64,000 nucleotides of DNA from Calvatia gigantea (taxonomy: Eukaryota; Basidiomycota; Agaricomycetes; Agaricales; Lycoperdaceae), in the NCBI GenBank assembly GCA_025093985.1, contig JACAAK010000007.1, forward strand, positions 992,001 to 1,056,000, read 5' to 3'. A program made the position numbers and the translations under genes. The notes under the pieces are model-generated. The model was not told the DNA's origin. It saw only the letters and a list, made by a program, of their open reading frames with translations, and searched no databases. Numbering within the stretch: position 1 is the stretch's first letter; each line of letters begins with the position of its first letter. Below are positions 24,763-37,000 of this stretch, one piece after another.

Positions 24763-25894
24763 AATGCCACCAATGAAGAGCTAGCCACCATCACCATCCA
24801 GAACCAGAGGCTGAACACCAACCACCTCATTATACTCACCACTACCTGTATTACCTTTCAGACATGTATGCTGGGTTTGAAAATGCCTCAGCATCAACCA
24901 GTCAACATATCCCTGCCATCTTCCAAGCACTCAGTCAATCCTTGCTCACCCTGACTGAACAAACTTATGTCAACAGTCTATACAGTAGAATCAACCTTGC
25001 TATTGAAGTGTTCAAAGGTATCAATATTTCTGAAATCTTCCTAGAGCTAGGGAACATTGCCTCCAGCCTGCTCAGTAGAGACACTACTCCTGATGACTCC
25101 AGCACTGAGAAGCTCATCAATAGAATTCACAGCACTCTCAAGGAATTATGTGATACTGTTAGGTCTCCACCCACCCCTAATGTCCAAGCCAGAACCCCCA
25201 TGGATGAAGAAGCCATAGTTTCAATGAAAGAAGAAGTCAATGCCCTATAATGTTTCATCAAAACCATCATCCCACCTCAAATTGTCTCAGTTTTTCAACT
25301 GCCCACCCACTACTGCACTGTATTACCTGGCCAAGAATGTGACCCACACTACTGGAACTTGATAGTCAAAAACTATTGGGAGAACTCCATGGTCACTGAG
25401 TTTCCATATGAAGGAGTCCCAGTCCCTATCTGCCAAGATGGCTGAAGCCACTTACCCGTCTTCTTCGTACAATCCAACAGTGGAAAATATCTCATTGGCA
25501 CTACCAAGAAGGCACTCACTGCAGCAGTAGTCCATGGAGACTTCAACAAGCTTCCTAAGGCATGAAGCTTAATTGGGGGGTAATGTTGTGAATCCCACCA
25601 TTTCCATTGCATTATCATGATGCTTCCTATCCCCATACCTACCATATACCTGTTTTAGCTATTCTAGTGTCAGCAATCTCTGAAGTGCTGACTCACATAC
25701 TACTACACCATGGTAATCAGATGTTTCATGTAGTATCTCCATCTATTCAACTAGATGGCCTTCCCTGTATTTAAGTGTACATACACCTTCTTGTATTTGG
25801 TATGCTTAACCATCTACAGTTTCTCTTCCCTTACTCACCCTCAAGTCTTAGCCCAAGTTGCAACCTGAGGTTCAGTCAGACTAAGGTCATAACA
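24763..25894 (+). mobile_element. G3, 3' end of a related gypsy element (ORF3 plus LTR)
   Basis: Internal sequence 24,763-25,583 encodes a diverged ORF3 that starts mid-gene (matching G1 from about 23,640 on) and ends before the same TAATTGGGGGG tract. Shared blocks are MDEEAIVSMKEEVNAL and HYWNLIVKNYW. An LTR of about 311 bases follows at 25,584-25,894 (TGTTGTGAATCCC to GGTCATAACA). It is clearly older than G1 (many differences). No gag or pol remains. The boundary with the G1 LTR looks like a recombination junction. Confidence 0.78.
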
Positions 25895-26133
25895 AATCAA
25901 TTCCTCACCACTATAGGTCTTTTCCTTTCCAACTTCAATGCTGGATTTATCCATTTGATTCATTGATGACTTCAAATATGAAGCTTGGCTTTGCCACTTA
26001 TCTGTTGAAGATTCTAATGTCAAAGACTGGCTTTGCCACTCAATCATTAATGAAGATATTCCAACATTTGGAGCACGACTTATGTTGCTCAATAGTTGAA
26101 GCATTGATCTTCCCTCTCTCAAGTGAGGAGGAG
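25895..26133 (+). mobile_element. C2, 3' internal end of a copia-type element
   Basis: A short internal fragment ending in the polypurine-like CAAGTGAGGAGGAG immediately before a copia LTR. It aligns with the 3' internal end of the LARD element (39,120-39,259) and more loosely with the end of the C1 polyprotein. No usable reading frame. Confidence 0.6.
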
Positions 26134-26439
26134 TGTTGAATCTCAATCTGTACCACTACATTGGTTCAGTCTATTTATAGCTATAATGGGTCTTGAGTAC
26201 TTCACTTTCAAAGGGTCAATAATAATGGACTCTAGATACTATGGACTACATACAAGAGTAATATACTACACTACTGTAGCTGGTTAGATGACTCTGCATG
26301 GAACCTTCTAGTACATACATTGTACACAGTATGCTCCAATTATGCTACTGGTAAATAGTGTTACCTCCCTGTTTCAGATTGTATAGTCACATCACCTAGG
26401 ACTTAGTATAAGTACCTCTATGTAGTATGAGTTATGTAC

Positions 26440-26746
26440 TGTTATGACCTTAGTCTGATAAGACCTCAGGTTGCTACTTAGGCTAAGTCTTGAGGGTGAG
26501 TAAGGGGAAAGAACCAGGTGGTTAAGCATACCGAATACAGAAGTATGTATGTACACTTAAATACAGAAGGGAGCATCCAGTTGAATGGATGGAGATAACT
26601 ACATGAAACGTCCAATGACTATGGCATAGTAATTATGAGTCAGGACTTGGGGATTGCACAGACAGGAATAACTGAAACAGGTACACGATGAGGGGGAATG
26701 CAGATAAGTGTGGAGCTGACATGAAAATAGACTAATGTTCACAACA
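26440..26746 (-). repeat. 3' LTR of G2
   Basis: On the plus strand it reads TGTTATGACCTTAG to AATGTTCACAACA, 307 bases. Same length as its partner at 32,478-32,784. Confidence 0.92.
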
Positions 26747-26771
26747 ATACCCTCTGGTCAGGCTTCATGTC

Positions 26772-27755
26772 TCAGGAAGCTTCATTAAAGTCTCCATTTA
26801 CCATGGCAGCAGCGAGTGCCTTCTTGGTGGACGCAATAAGGAATTCTCCACTATTGGATTTTGCGAAGAAAACTGGCAAGTGGCTGCGACCATCTTGACG
26901 GATAGGGACTGGGATGCCATTGAAGGGGAACTCGGTGGTGGTGGAGCTCTCCCAGTAGTTCTTGACTATTGATTTCCAGTAGTGTTGGTCTTTCTCTTGT
27001 CCTGGTAGTACAGTGTGGAATCTTGTGGGAGGGAGAAAAACCGATGCGAGTTGCGGTGGGGTGATGGTTTTTATAAAGTGTCGGAGGGCGTTGACTTCCT
27101 CCTTCATGGAGACCGTGACTTCTTCATCCATGGGGGTGTTGGTACGAGATGGCGGAGAGGGATTAATGGTGTCATGTAGTTCAGAGAGGGTGATGTGAAT
27201 TCTGTCCATGAGGGTGTTGATGTCAGGATCTTCATTTGTCTTGTCTCATCCAAGGAGTTTCATGGCTACGTCTGTGAGTTCGAGGAAGATGTTAGCGATG
27301 TCGAGGTGATTGAAGACCTCGAGGCCCAAGTCAATTCGGCTTTGGAGTCCTTGGACTCGATCTCGTTTGTTGGGGGTAAGGGTGGACTGGTCTAGGGCTC
27401 GGAAGATGGTGGGAATGTGTTGGTTGGTGGAAGATGATGCGTTGGTGAACCCTGCATGCATGTCGGCAAAGGTGATGCATGCTGTAGTAAGGGTGATGTG
27501 TTAGTTTACAACTAGTCATCAGTTTTGAGTGGAGATGTTCTCAATTTCGCTATTGGTTGCTTTGTCGACGTCCTTGAGTAGGGCTTCAAGGAGGCCTTGT
27601 GCTGGGGATGGTGTCTTTGCAAGATTATAGCGGGTTCCTTGGGGAGCTGGTGCTTGGCTGCTACCTGGTTTGGGGAATGGGAGGGAGGAGATTCTGGTGG
27701 GAGTGGGGTAGACGAGGGAGTCAACGGCAATGCGGTTGGGTTGGGAGGCAGGTAT
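26772..27755 (-). pseudogene. G2 ORF3
   Basis: The minus strand encodes the same extra protein as G1 ORF3, ending at 26,772. The start codon equivalent to that of G1 reads ATA instead of ATG, and stops occur near 27,530 and 27,247. The last 145 codons are open (MDEEVTVSMKEEVNAL, HYWKSIVKNYW, then PVFFAKSNSGEFLIASTKKA). Because G1 and G3 are damaged in that final part, G2 gives the best view of the C-terminus. Function unknown. Confidence 0.72.
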
Positions 27756-27761
27756 GTTTGT

Positions 27762-30700
27762 TTAATTGCTTTGTCTGGGTTGCTTGTGTGATGCTTTTTT
27801 GTGTTTCCTACCCCCTCTTTTATGGGTATCCTCCAGATGCCTCTTTTGGTAATCCCTTATAGTGTCTTTTGCATTTTCCAGGTTGGACTCCACTGTCCAC
27901 GTATCTTCCTCATTACTATACCCTTTCCAGTGGACCAGGAATTGATATCCCCTTCCTCATTTTCGTTGTCTACGGATCTCTTCTACTTCATATTCCTCTT
28001 CATTGTTGATGATCACTGGATCAGGTGGTGAAGGTAGCTGTTGACTCGGGAACTCTGCCTCGTGCACTGGTGACAGGAGCTGTTCGTTGAATACATCATG
28101 GATGGCCCATCCATCCGGTAGTATCAGCCGATACACTACTTCTCCTATCTTTTCCTTAATAAGGAAAGGCCCATACCGCTTTTGGCCTAGCTTCTTTGAT
28201 GGTTGATTGGTATGGATATTGGTGTTCTCTAGCCATACTTTATCCCCTGTTTGATATGTGTTAGCATGGGTTCTGTTATGGTCGTGTTGTTGTTTCATCT
28301 TTTCTTGGTATGTCCATAGTGCTGATGAGGCATTGTCTCGGGCATGCTGTAATTGTTCTAGGAACACTGTGATGGCAGGATTGTTCGTTATCAGCTTGTT
28401 TTTGCCTTTCCATGGATTCCTTCTGTAGTTTAGGAAGAATGGTGTTTCTTGTGTTCCTCCGTGCTGCTTGTCATTGTACTGGAACTCTGTGATGGGGAGC
28501 CATTCCACCCAGTCGTCTTGGTCATAGTTGCAGTACATGTGGATGTAGGTCTCCACTTCTCTATTGATGCATTCAGTTTGTCCATCCATTTGGGGATGAT
28601 ATGCCATTGATAGGTTTCGTTCGATGCTGAGTCCCTTGAACAGCTCCTTGGTGAATTCTGATGTGAATTGAGGTCCTTGGTCACTAAGCACTTTCCTCGG
28701 CAATCCATGCAGCTTCCATATTTCGTCTCGGTATATCCTTGCGACATCTTTGGATGACGCATCCATGGTTGTCGCTGAGAGTCATATCATTTTTGTGAAA
28801 CGGTCCACAATGACTAATACTGCATCTTTTTCTTTTGATTCTGGTAGTGGCCCGATCATGTCGATGCTGATTTCCTCCCAAGGTCCATTTGGTATTGGGA
28901 GGGGATGTAGTGGCAATTTGAGTGGCATCATCCTTGTCTTGTTCTTTTGGCAGGCTTGGCATCCTTGGATATATCTTTTTATATCCTTTCGTATTGATGG
29001 CCACCAATAGTCCCAGCTGATTAGTTCTGTCATTCTATGCTGTCCTGGGTGCCCTGCATCCAGCGTGTCATGGTACTGTACTAGGATCTTTTCTCGTAAC
29101 TTCTGGTCAGGTGGGACATACGTGCTGTTTTGCTTGTAGATAACTCCATTTTCTTTGGTGAGCTGCGATCCTTGTTTCTTTAGCTCAGTTAAGACTGTTG
29201 TTTCTCGTCAGGTTTGACTTCGAATCTGTCCGAGGAAGTTTGGTTCAATGAACAATTCTGCTCATAAAAGTACTGTGTTGTCTGCGCCTTCTGTTTATAA
29301 CCAGCTTTCTCGGATCATAGTGACCAGCTTGCTTTCTTGTCCTTCTGGCATTTGATGGATTCGAGATAGCAAGTCGGCTTTTGTGTTTGTCTTTCCTGGC
29401 ACATGTCATAGTGTGAAATCATAGTCTTGTAGCTGCAGATACCACCATGCTTGTTGTCCATTTAATTTTTGTGGCTCCCAGTAGTACTTGAGGTTTTTGT
29501 GGTCGGTCCAGATTTCGAATCATTCTTTGGCATCTAAAAGGTAGTGTCTCCATTCCTTCAAGGTGTGGACAATGGCCAGTAATTCTTTGTCGTATATTTC
29601 ATAATTTCATTCCGCTGGTGACAGGGTTCGTGACGTGAAGGTGACAGAGTGCCATTTATCTTCTTGTAACTGTGAGAGTACTCCCCCTAGTGCATAGTCT
29701 GATGCATTGACTTCTACTCTGAACTGGCCATGTCTTTGTGGCAACGTCAGGACGGGTTCTTCGGTAATGCACTTCTTGAGTTGGTTGAAAGAGTCCTGAT
29801 GTTCTTGCGTCCATTCCCATGTGGCTGCTCCTTTGAGTTTGTTTAAAGGTCCCGCAATCATACTGAAGTTTTTGATGAAACGACAATAGTAGTTTGCGAA
29901 ACCCAGGAACCTTTCAACCCCTTTGGTGTTCTTGGGTTCAGGCCATTCCCGTACTGATTTTACTTTGTCCTTTTCCATTTCAATTCGTCCATGTCCCACT
30001 TGGACTCCTAGCATTGGGATTTCCTCTACATTGAAGATGCACTTGGTTCACTTGAAGCATAGATTGTACTGGGCTACTCATTCCAAAAATCACACTGTTC
30101 GTTCTTTTAGCTGTTCCTTAGTGTCCCCTGGGATGGCAAAGTCATCCATGTAGTTTACGATGTCTCTGTTTTGTAAAAGGTCGTGGAAGATGCTTGTCAT
30201 CATTCTGGAGAATGTTCCTGGCGAGTTGCTTAGGCCAAAATACATAACTGTCAGCTCGAAGAGTCCTTCGTTGGTGAGGAAGGCAGCTTTCCATTCATCT
30301 CCCTCTTTGATCCTGACATTGTTATATCCCTAGATGATATCCAATTTGTTGAAGTATTTCGCTTTCCCGAGCTTGTCAATTACTTCTCCAATTCTTGGTA
30401 ACGGGGTTTTATCCTTGACGACCACATTGTTTAGACGTCTATAGTCCTGGATCAGCCTTTTGGACCTGTCTTTCTTTGGGATGAAGAATGTTGGTGCTGC
30501 ATATGGGGATTTCAACAGTTGTATTCGTCCCGATTCTAGGTTTTCCTTGATGAATGACTTGAGTTCGTCCTGTTCTTTAACTGTCATGTTGTACGTTCCC
30601 ACACTTATTTCCTTTGGGGCATCTTCTGTTAGGACTATCTCATGGTCCCATTCAGTTTGTTCCAGGAGCTTATCGAACATCGTCTTGTTGAATAAGTGTG

Positions 30701-31270
30701 TGAATGGTTGTACGTAGTCTGGCAGGTCCTCTGGTTTAGTCAGGTCCGGTTCGTCTTCTTCTTCCCATAAGTCTTCCTTGGCGACTGTACTTCGTATTCT
30801 TTCGGTGATAGAGATATCCTGATGGGGGAATTCGCAGCCTGGTGGACATCGAGTGAACTTCACTTTTCCGTTGTTCCAATCTATTTCCAGGTTGTGCTTG
30901 ACTAGCCAATCGTGTCCTAGGAAGACTTCTGCTCTGTCTTGTAGTTGCACAACTGAGGCTTCGATTCGTTCTTTATGTCCTTGGATATCGATGTTGATTA
31001 TGGCAGTCTCTGTTACTCTACTACCTTGGTTAGGCGTTCCATCCGTATTTAATACCAAAACTTGTCATTCCAATTTCTGGGTAGGGAGTCCTTCTTTATC
31101 CACTAGTTTTTTGCTGATGCTGCTGGTTGTGCATCCTGAGTCTATGATGGTGTCGATCGTTATCTCCTTTTTTGTTGTTTGTATTTTTCCTTTTAGGTTT
31201 AGTTCACGCTTTCTTCTCTGAGGAATCATGTAAAATTTGTTTGATATCCTAGATACAAGCTTTCTGACTC
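27762..31270 (-). pseudogene. G2 pol
   Basis: Same domain order as G1 pol, read right to left: protease region near 31,130; reverse transcriptase from about 30,500 (KKDRSKRLIQDYRRLNNV), YMDD near 30,145; RNase H near 29,720; zinc-binding and integrase core between 29,030 and 28,600 (DMIGPLPESK, SDQGPQFTSEF); chromodomain near 27,900 (NEEDTWTVESN); stop at 27,762-27,764. Fewer stops than G1: the segment 31,058-30,330 is open over sites that are TGA in G1. Stops remain near 30,330, 30,050, 29,605 and 28,782, so this copy is also non-autonomous. Confidence 0.88.
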
Positions 31271-31282
31271 TCGAGGTAGTGC

Positions 31283-32398
31283 CTACTCGGAGTCTTCAGA
31301 AAAATCCTTCTCTTCTTCATTGGCAACCTCTTCCACTTCCCGGACTTGGATCTTCTTTGGTGTGGTGCAGGCTTTGGCTATGTGCCCCCTTTTTCCGCAG
31401 TTGTAGCATATTAACCCCTTGGGCTTTTTGCAATCCTTGGCGATGTGGCCAAAAATGCCACAGTTGTAGCACTTGGGTTCTCCTTTGTCATTAAAGACAT
31501 GACATCTGCTTCCTATCTCCATAAGCTCACCCATTCTTCCATAAGTAGTGCCAGTGTTCGTTTTCCTGTCTCCTCAGCATTCGGATGCCTCGTATCCTTG
31601 TCTGACGGACAATATGGCTTCTTTCCATTCTGCATATATGTCTGGCCTAGCTGAGGGTAAATAGCCTGTGATCGTATGTATGATGTCTTGTCGGGCATTC
31701 TTTCTGAGTAGAAACATAGCGTGTTTGCTGTCGGTCTTGGCCTTGCTTTTTAGCACCTCGAATTCGATCAAGTAGTCGGCGGTGTTTCGGTTCCCTTGTT
31801 TGAATTTCTCAATTTGCCATTCAGCCTTGCTGTTTGAGGTGTCGTCTGAGAAGGTTCTTCTAAATTCCTCAAAGAAGACCTTCCAGTCCACTGAATCCTC
31901 AGATTCTAGAATGGCTGGTACTCTCATAGCCGTGTATGCTCCTGCAGTTCCTTCTCACAATCTGGCTAAAACTGCTATGGCTTTGTCATCTGCCGAGACT
32001 ATCTTGTTGAATTTCATGAAGAGCGTCATTGCTCTCTACCAGTCATCGAACTTAGTGCGGGTGCCATCGAAAAATCCCGGGTCTGGCACTAGGCCTTTCC
32101 CACTAGGCATTGCTGCAGGCACTACTGTGTTATCGGTCATATCAGAGTCAGTTTCTGATTCTGTTTCATCTGAACTTGATTCGTCTGATTTCTCCTGGTG
32201 TACTATCTCTTCCTCTGCTAGGTCAAGTTCGTTTAGAAGTTCTGATAACACTTCTTCTTCTGCTGGGTTTGCTCCGGGTTCGTCATGTGTTTCTTCAGGT
32301 ACTTCGGGGTTCCCTGTTTCTTCTTTGTCTGACATTTCTGATTCGTCGTCAGTGACTTCGAGGTTTGGTTCTCTGTATTCGTCCGGGTTCGAGCTCAT
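31283..32398 (-). pseudogene. G2 gag
   Basis: Starts at ATG 32,398 (MSSNPDEYREPNLEVTDDES), with the same acidic N-terminus, capsid-like core and two CCHC knuckles (near 31,470-31,370) as G1. Stops interrupt it near 32,036, 31,960 and 31,570. Ends at 31,283, overlapping pol in another frame. Confidence 0.82.
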
Positions 32399-32477
32399 AT
32401 ACTAGCTCCTGGGTTGCTTCTGTTCAGGCCTATTTCAGCCTACTCCTTGCAAGGTGAGGTGGGGATGCTTAACCAAA

Positions 32478-32784
32478 TGTTACAACCTTAGTCTGATAAG
32501 ACCTCAGGTTACTACTTAGGCTAAGTCTTGAGGGTGAGTAAGGGAAAAGAACCAGGTGGTTAAGCATACCGAATACAGGAGTATGTATGTACGCTTAAAT
32601 ACAGAAGGGAGCATCCAGTTGAATGGATAGAGATAACTACATGAAACGTCCGATGACTATGGCATAGTAGTTATGAGTCAGGACTCGGGGATTGCATAGA
32701 CAGGAATAACTGAAACAGGTACACGATGAGGGGGAATGCAGATAAGTGTGGAGCTGACATGAAAATAGACTAATGTTCACAACA
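32478..32784 (-). repeat. 5' LTR of G2
   Basis: On the plus strand TGTTACAACCTTAG to AATGTTCACAACA, 307 bases. On the minus strand it is followed by the same TTTGGTTAAGCATCC region as in G1. Confidence 0.92.
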
Positions 32785-33090
32785 TGTACACCCTTTGGGT
32801 GAGGCCTCTAGACCTAAGACACTATCTTTGTTCTACAAACATCTACTCTCTCTTAAGCATGCTTTGCCCTCCTCTTAGGAGTTGATGGGCTAGTAAGCCT
32901 CTCTGGAATCCTCTGGATCTCCCTTACACTGTCTCCAGGTGAGTATGACTACCCTCCACCACTTACACACACACTAGCATAGTAGTGTTATGATTAGGAT
33001 GTTATCTTGTTCTCTCAACAGATGTATGCCCCTTTCCTCACAGCCCTGATTCCTCACTCTCCTTCTTGTCTTGATCCCCTGTACTCCTAT

Positions 33091-33633
33091 TGTTGAATCT
33101 CGCTCCGTACCACTACGTTGGTTCAGTCTATTTATAGCTGAAACGGGGTTCGAGTATTTCACCTTCAGAGGGTCGATAATAACGGACACCATTATGGACT
33201 ACGCATATAGGATACCGCACTGTAAGTAGCAGGTAGATACTACGCATGGAACCTTCTAGTACATGCGGACATGCACAGTATGCACACATTATGCTACTGG
33301 TAGTTAGACCTCACCCGTATAAGGGTTTAGAGTGCACAGACCAGGGACTAATAGTATATAATACCTATGTAGATTCCCTGTATGTAATCCCTTTGGATAC
33401 GCCCTTTGGCGTAAGACTATATGTCTTCTCTCCTCTACGCTAGCTTCTCTAAGCATCGCTTCCCTTCTCCTCAAGACTCTCTGAGTACGCTAGTATAAGC
33501 AGGACTATGTCCGCTACTATGCGCCTCTCCTACTGGACCGTCTCCCGGATGAATACGACTACCCTCCACCGCTGACGCCTACACGCTTAGGTAGTGTGAA
33601 CTTATATTGGGATGTCTACTCGTTCTCTCAACA
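33091..33633 (+). repeat. 5' LTR of LARD
   Basis: 543 bases, TGTTGAATCTCGCTCC to GTTCTCTCAACA. It contains a TATTTATAGCTGAAA box about 30 bases in. The only difference I see from the 3' LTR is A at 33,207 versus G at 39,376. Confidence 0.95.
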
Positions 33634-34007
33634 GGTTATGGGCCCCGACCGCCGCTCACTCGGACCGCGTTAGCACGCTGGCAGAGTTTGAGGAGGCTAC
33701 GGTCGCTTTCAACCTGGGAGACAGTGGTGCCTTTGGTCCACTTGATACCCTGTCTGACCCATGTTGTGAACGCGTGCACTACGCACAGCAGTCCTACATG
33801 ATGCTGACACGTTGTTACCCGTTCTTGGTTTTTGATCTGGCAAACCGTCATCTCCGGTCTGGTTCGACCGTTTTAGGTCCGCTCCCCATTCTGGGTTGCA
33901 GCAGAACTGTTCCGCTCTGGTTGCTCCACCTCTGTTCTGGTATTCTCTCTCTGATCGACGACGACGCTTTGGGCTTTCTGGGATTCTCTTCAGATCCGCC
34001 TCAGTAA
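33634..34007 (+). other. Open frame at the start of the LARD interior, possible gag remnant
   Basis: A frame of about 130 codons starts within the last bases of the LTR (ATG 33,612) and runs to TAA 34,005-34,007, with unremarkable amino-acid composition. I find no zinc knuckle or other known motif. It may be leftover gag or chance. Confidence 0.25.
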
Positions 34008-37000
34008 TTTACTATATGATGTATCATCTACGCTGAGCATTATACTCCGCTTTGCTGGTATATTAGCTGGTCTTAGTGACCGCAATAATACCGCAGTGTC
34101 AGGCAAATTATAAGCCTTGTGTTCTTGTGTTCCAAGTCGATTGGGCAAGTCCCGCCTTGAGTAGAATAACACACCACGAGCATATACCTGAGCTATTTGA
34201 CCCACTTAAGCTGGCAGCTATAAGCCGCTAAGGCCCGCTTAATCAAATAAAGCTGGGATATAGAAAATATCTTTGAGAAGTCCGCCGTTTGTTTCTTCGC
34301 CTTAGGTTTCAACGCTTTACCCCTTCCACGTCTATTCGACTACCGCTTTATTCTTTCTACGGATAGCTCATGCGCTATAAGCGCTTTATGCCATGCTAAG
34401 GCAATGAGCCGCCGCATTTGTGGCATTCGCAAAAATATCCAAAGAAGATAGCAAGGAGAAGAACGCTAATCGCGTCCTTGCAGCTGGGAAATAAGGGGAG
34501 AAGGATAATGAGCTGGTAATACCGCCATTATGTCATTTCAGGAAATACTTCAGAATATAGTTTAAATATGTCGCTGGCTCAAGCGACTGCCGCCATATAC
34601 TATTTCTCTTATAGAAGAGCTGCGTCCCTATATATCGCACCCTGCTTCTAGCATCAACGTTACTTCACTTGTGTTAAGCGCATGTCCACGCGCCCAAGTT
34701 TGAAAACCTGTTTTAAGTCAGAGCATGGACGAGCACGTTAAAATGCTTTGTCCGCCAACTACAGGAATAACAATGATTGCTTTAAGGAAGTTTGACTTCA
34801 TGGAAGTCGCCGTCCATCATTAAGGACTTGAGCGCACCATTTAGCAACTATAATTGAGAAAGAGGATGTGTTCAGCACCATACGATGCAACACGCCGACG
34901 AATTCCTTAAGAAATCCTTTAGACCGCTCTTTACGGAGCTTGGCGCCGGAGGAGTTCTTGTGTCGCCATCTTCGGATGTCGCTGACCTTGATACCAATGG
35001 AAGGATATACGGTAGTACTTTCGACTTCATGCTCCTTGATAAATGCTACGAATAACGGTGTGCCGCGTGAGATGTAAGCGCTGGCTATAAATCCTTTTCT
35101 ACGCAACAAGTGAGAAATCCTTATGGATCAAATGAAGATGATAGCGGGAGCATGTCGCTCTATTCACTAGAGAAGAATATCCTTTGCAGGATCTCGTGAA
35201 TCGCATCATTACAAAGAAAGGAAATTACGACACGTCTAGGAATTAGCAGAATAGCTCCCAACGTATAACGGTTGAGTTTCAGCACTGTGTCACCAGATTT
35301 AATTCTTAGACCTCGCCGCTTTACATTAGGCTTGAGGCAAGAAACTGGAATCCTACGGGAACGACAAGTATCTGAACTGCTTTTAAGATTCCAGCATTAG
35401 TCTATGACATTAGGGATAAAGATTTGTAGCGCCACATTAGTGTGCGGCCGATCTATATCGAGAAAATCTTATAACGTATATCCTCGAGCGTAATGCTTTT
35501 GAGGCAATCGTTGAAGGTCACCGCCTTTGCAATAAGTCATGCAGAGCTGTATTAGTTCACCCAATCTCATCGTTGTACACGAACTTGCGATTATAAGCAA
35601 GGAGATAAATGGTTGTTGAACATTACGCCTACTAGACTATATCGTTTGACATCATCGAACAGAACTTCCCACGATTATGCCTTCTCCACTCGTCTTTTAC
35701 GACTTGTCGAGATGATTGCATTATTTCAATCGCCACTCTGGATTATTTCACAAGGGAAATTGCATTAGTACCTTTATCCAGAATCCTTTATACGAATATC
35801 CTCGTCCTTGAGCGTAATACTCGGACTTGATGGAATTGTTAGTCGTCTATTACGACGCTACTCTATGACCTCTTATCTCATGATGATAGTTGTCCTCCTT
35901 CGAAAGAAGTTATGAGGCTCTAAGATTCATTAGAGAAACCTCTACAGTATAGCTGACAATGGCCAATGTCGCAACTGATTATGGAGGAGAGTTTGTCCGG
36001 AAAAGAGAGCAATAGCAAATATTCGTGGCATGAATAACCCATTTAAACCTCCTACTCCCAATGCTTCCGCAACGGTTGACGTAGAGAGACTGATCCGCAC
36101 TACACTTTGAGAGCCTAAAAGCTTTATGGCAACGGGAACGTCTTACCCGTCTCAGTGATAGTTAGCGTTGACTAGAGCGTAACGCGCCAGTCCAAGCGTT
36201 TATAGTGGAAGACACTTAATTGTGTAAATCAAGGGATAAACCATTAAATTGGTTCTGTACTGTGGGTTTGGTTTCGCGGCGCATCAGTTAACATGATGAC
36301 CGCCCAAACATGATCGCTTATTCGGGAAGTAACATACCTCGATCGTTTGATCAACGAGAACTTTTGAGTTCAAGCGGCACACGGAAAGGCTTAACGTTCT
36401 ACGAACAATCCACTTTTGGATGCCTTACTCGATGAGGGAATATACCCTTAAACGTCATGATTCAGCAACTGGATAGCAGTAACCAGTTCATTTGCAAAGA
36501 AGAGAGCAAAACCTGCACGAAGCAAGAGATAGCAATTTCTTTATCCGCCATCTTTAGATGTCGCAGGATATATTCCATTAAACTCCACAATCACCTCCTG
36601 ATTCCTTTCCATTTCCATTCGAGAAATCTCCGCCCACCATATCCTATGTCTTACGCTGACATATTCGCCAATTTGATGCATAATATGTGCATCCTTTACA
36701 GGATTTCTACCGCTTAAAAAGGCTTGTAGTATCATTGCCTTGCTGGCTCAAGTGACTGCCGCAGCTAATTGATCTACATAACCGTAAGAAGTGACGGCCT
36801 TGGAAACGCTGGTTGAAACGCACTGCACAATTGAACCTGACTAGGAAAGACCGCACTGTTCATTACGCGGGTCACCTACAGGTAGACTATAATGGATTAG
36901 GCGTTCAATTTCAAGAAGAACTCGTTTGGACTCACCAACTAGAGTTAGACAAGCATAAGACTTGCTACGCATTCACGCTAGCGTCTACCAGAAAAGCGCA

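Larger units (their letters stand above)
26440..32784 (-). mobile_element. G2, full-length Ty3/gypsy chromovirus
   Basis: A complete element in reverse orientation with 307-base LTRs at 32,478-32,784 (5') and 26,440-26,746 (3'), flanked by the 5-base duplication TGTAC. It carries gag, pol and ORF3 like G1, at high similarity. The LTRs differ at roughly a dozen sites, apparently all transitions, so it is not brand new. Several in-frame stops are present, fewer than in G1. It is inserted in the C2 copia LTR and so is younger than C2. Confidence 0.95.
26134..33020 (+). repeat. C2 copia LTR, split by insertion of G2
   Basis: The LTR begins at 26,134 (TGTTGAATCTCAATC), is interrupted at 26,439, resumes at 32,785 and ends at 33,020 (GTTCTCTCAACA). 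The interruption is exactly element G2, and TGTAC is present on both sides (26,435-26,439 and 32,785-32,789), which is the target duplication. The reassembled LTR aligns along its length with the 543-base LARD LTRs. Bases after 33,020 (GATGTATGCCCC) resemble the primer-site region of LARD, so internal sequence of an element lies on both sides of this LTR. Confidence 0.82.

Noticed and set aside
18414..24767. Target duplication for G1
   Set aside because: Flanks are CTACC on the left and AATGC on the right, so none is present; the right end looks recombined with G3.
31782..32405. 207-codon plus-strand frame opposite G2 gag
   Set aside because: Serine-rich antisense of the acidic gag N-terminus; gag is clearly on the minus strand.
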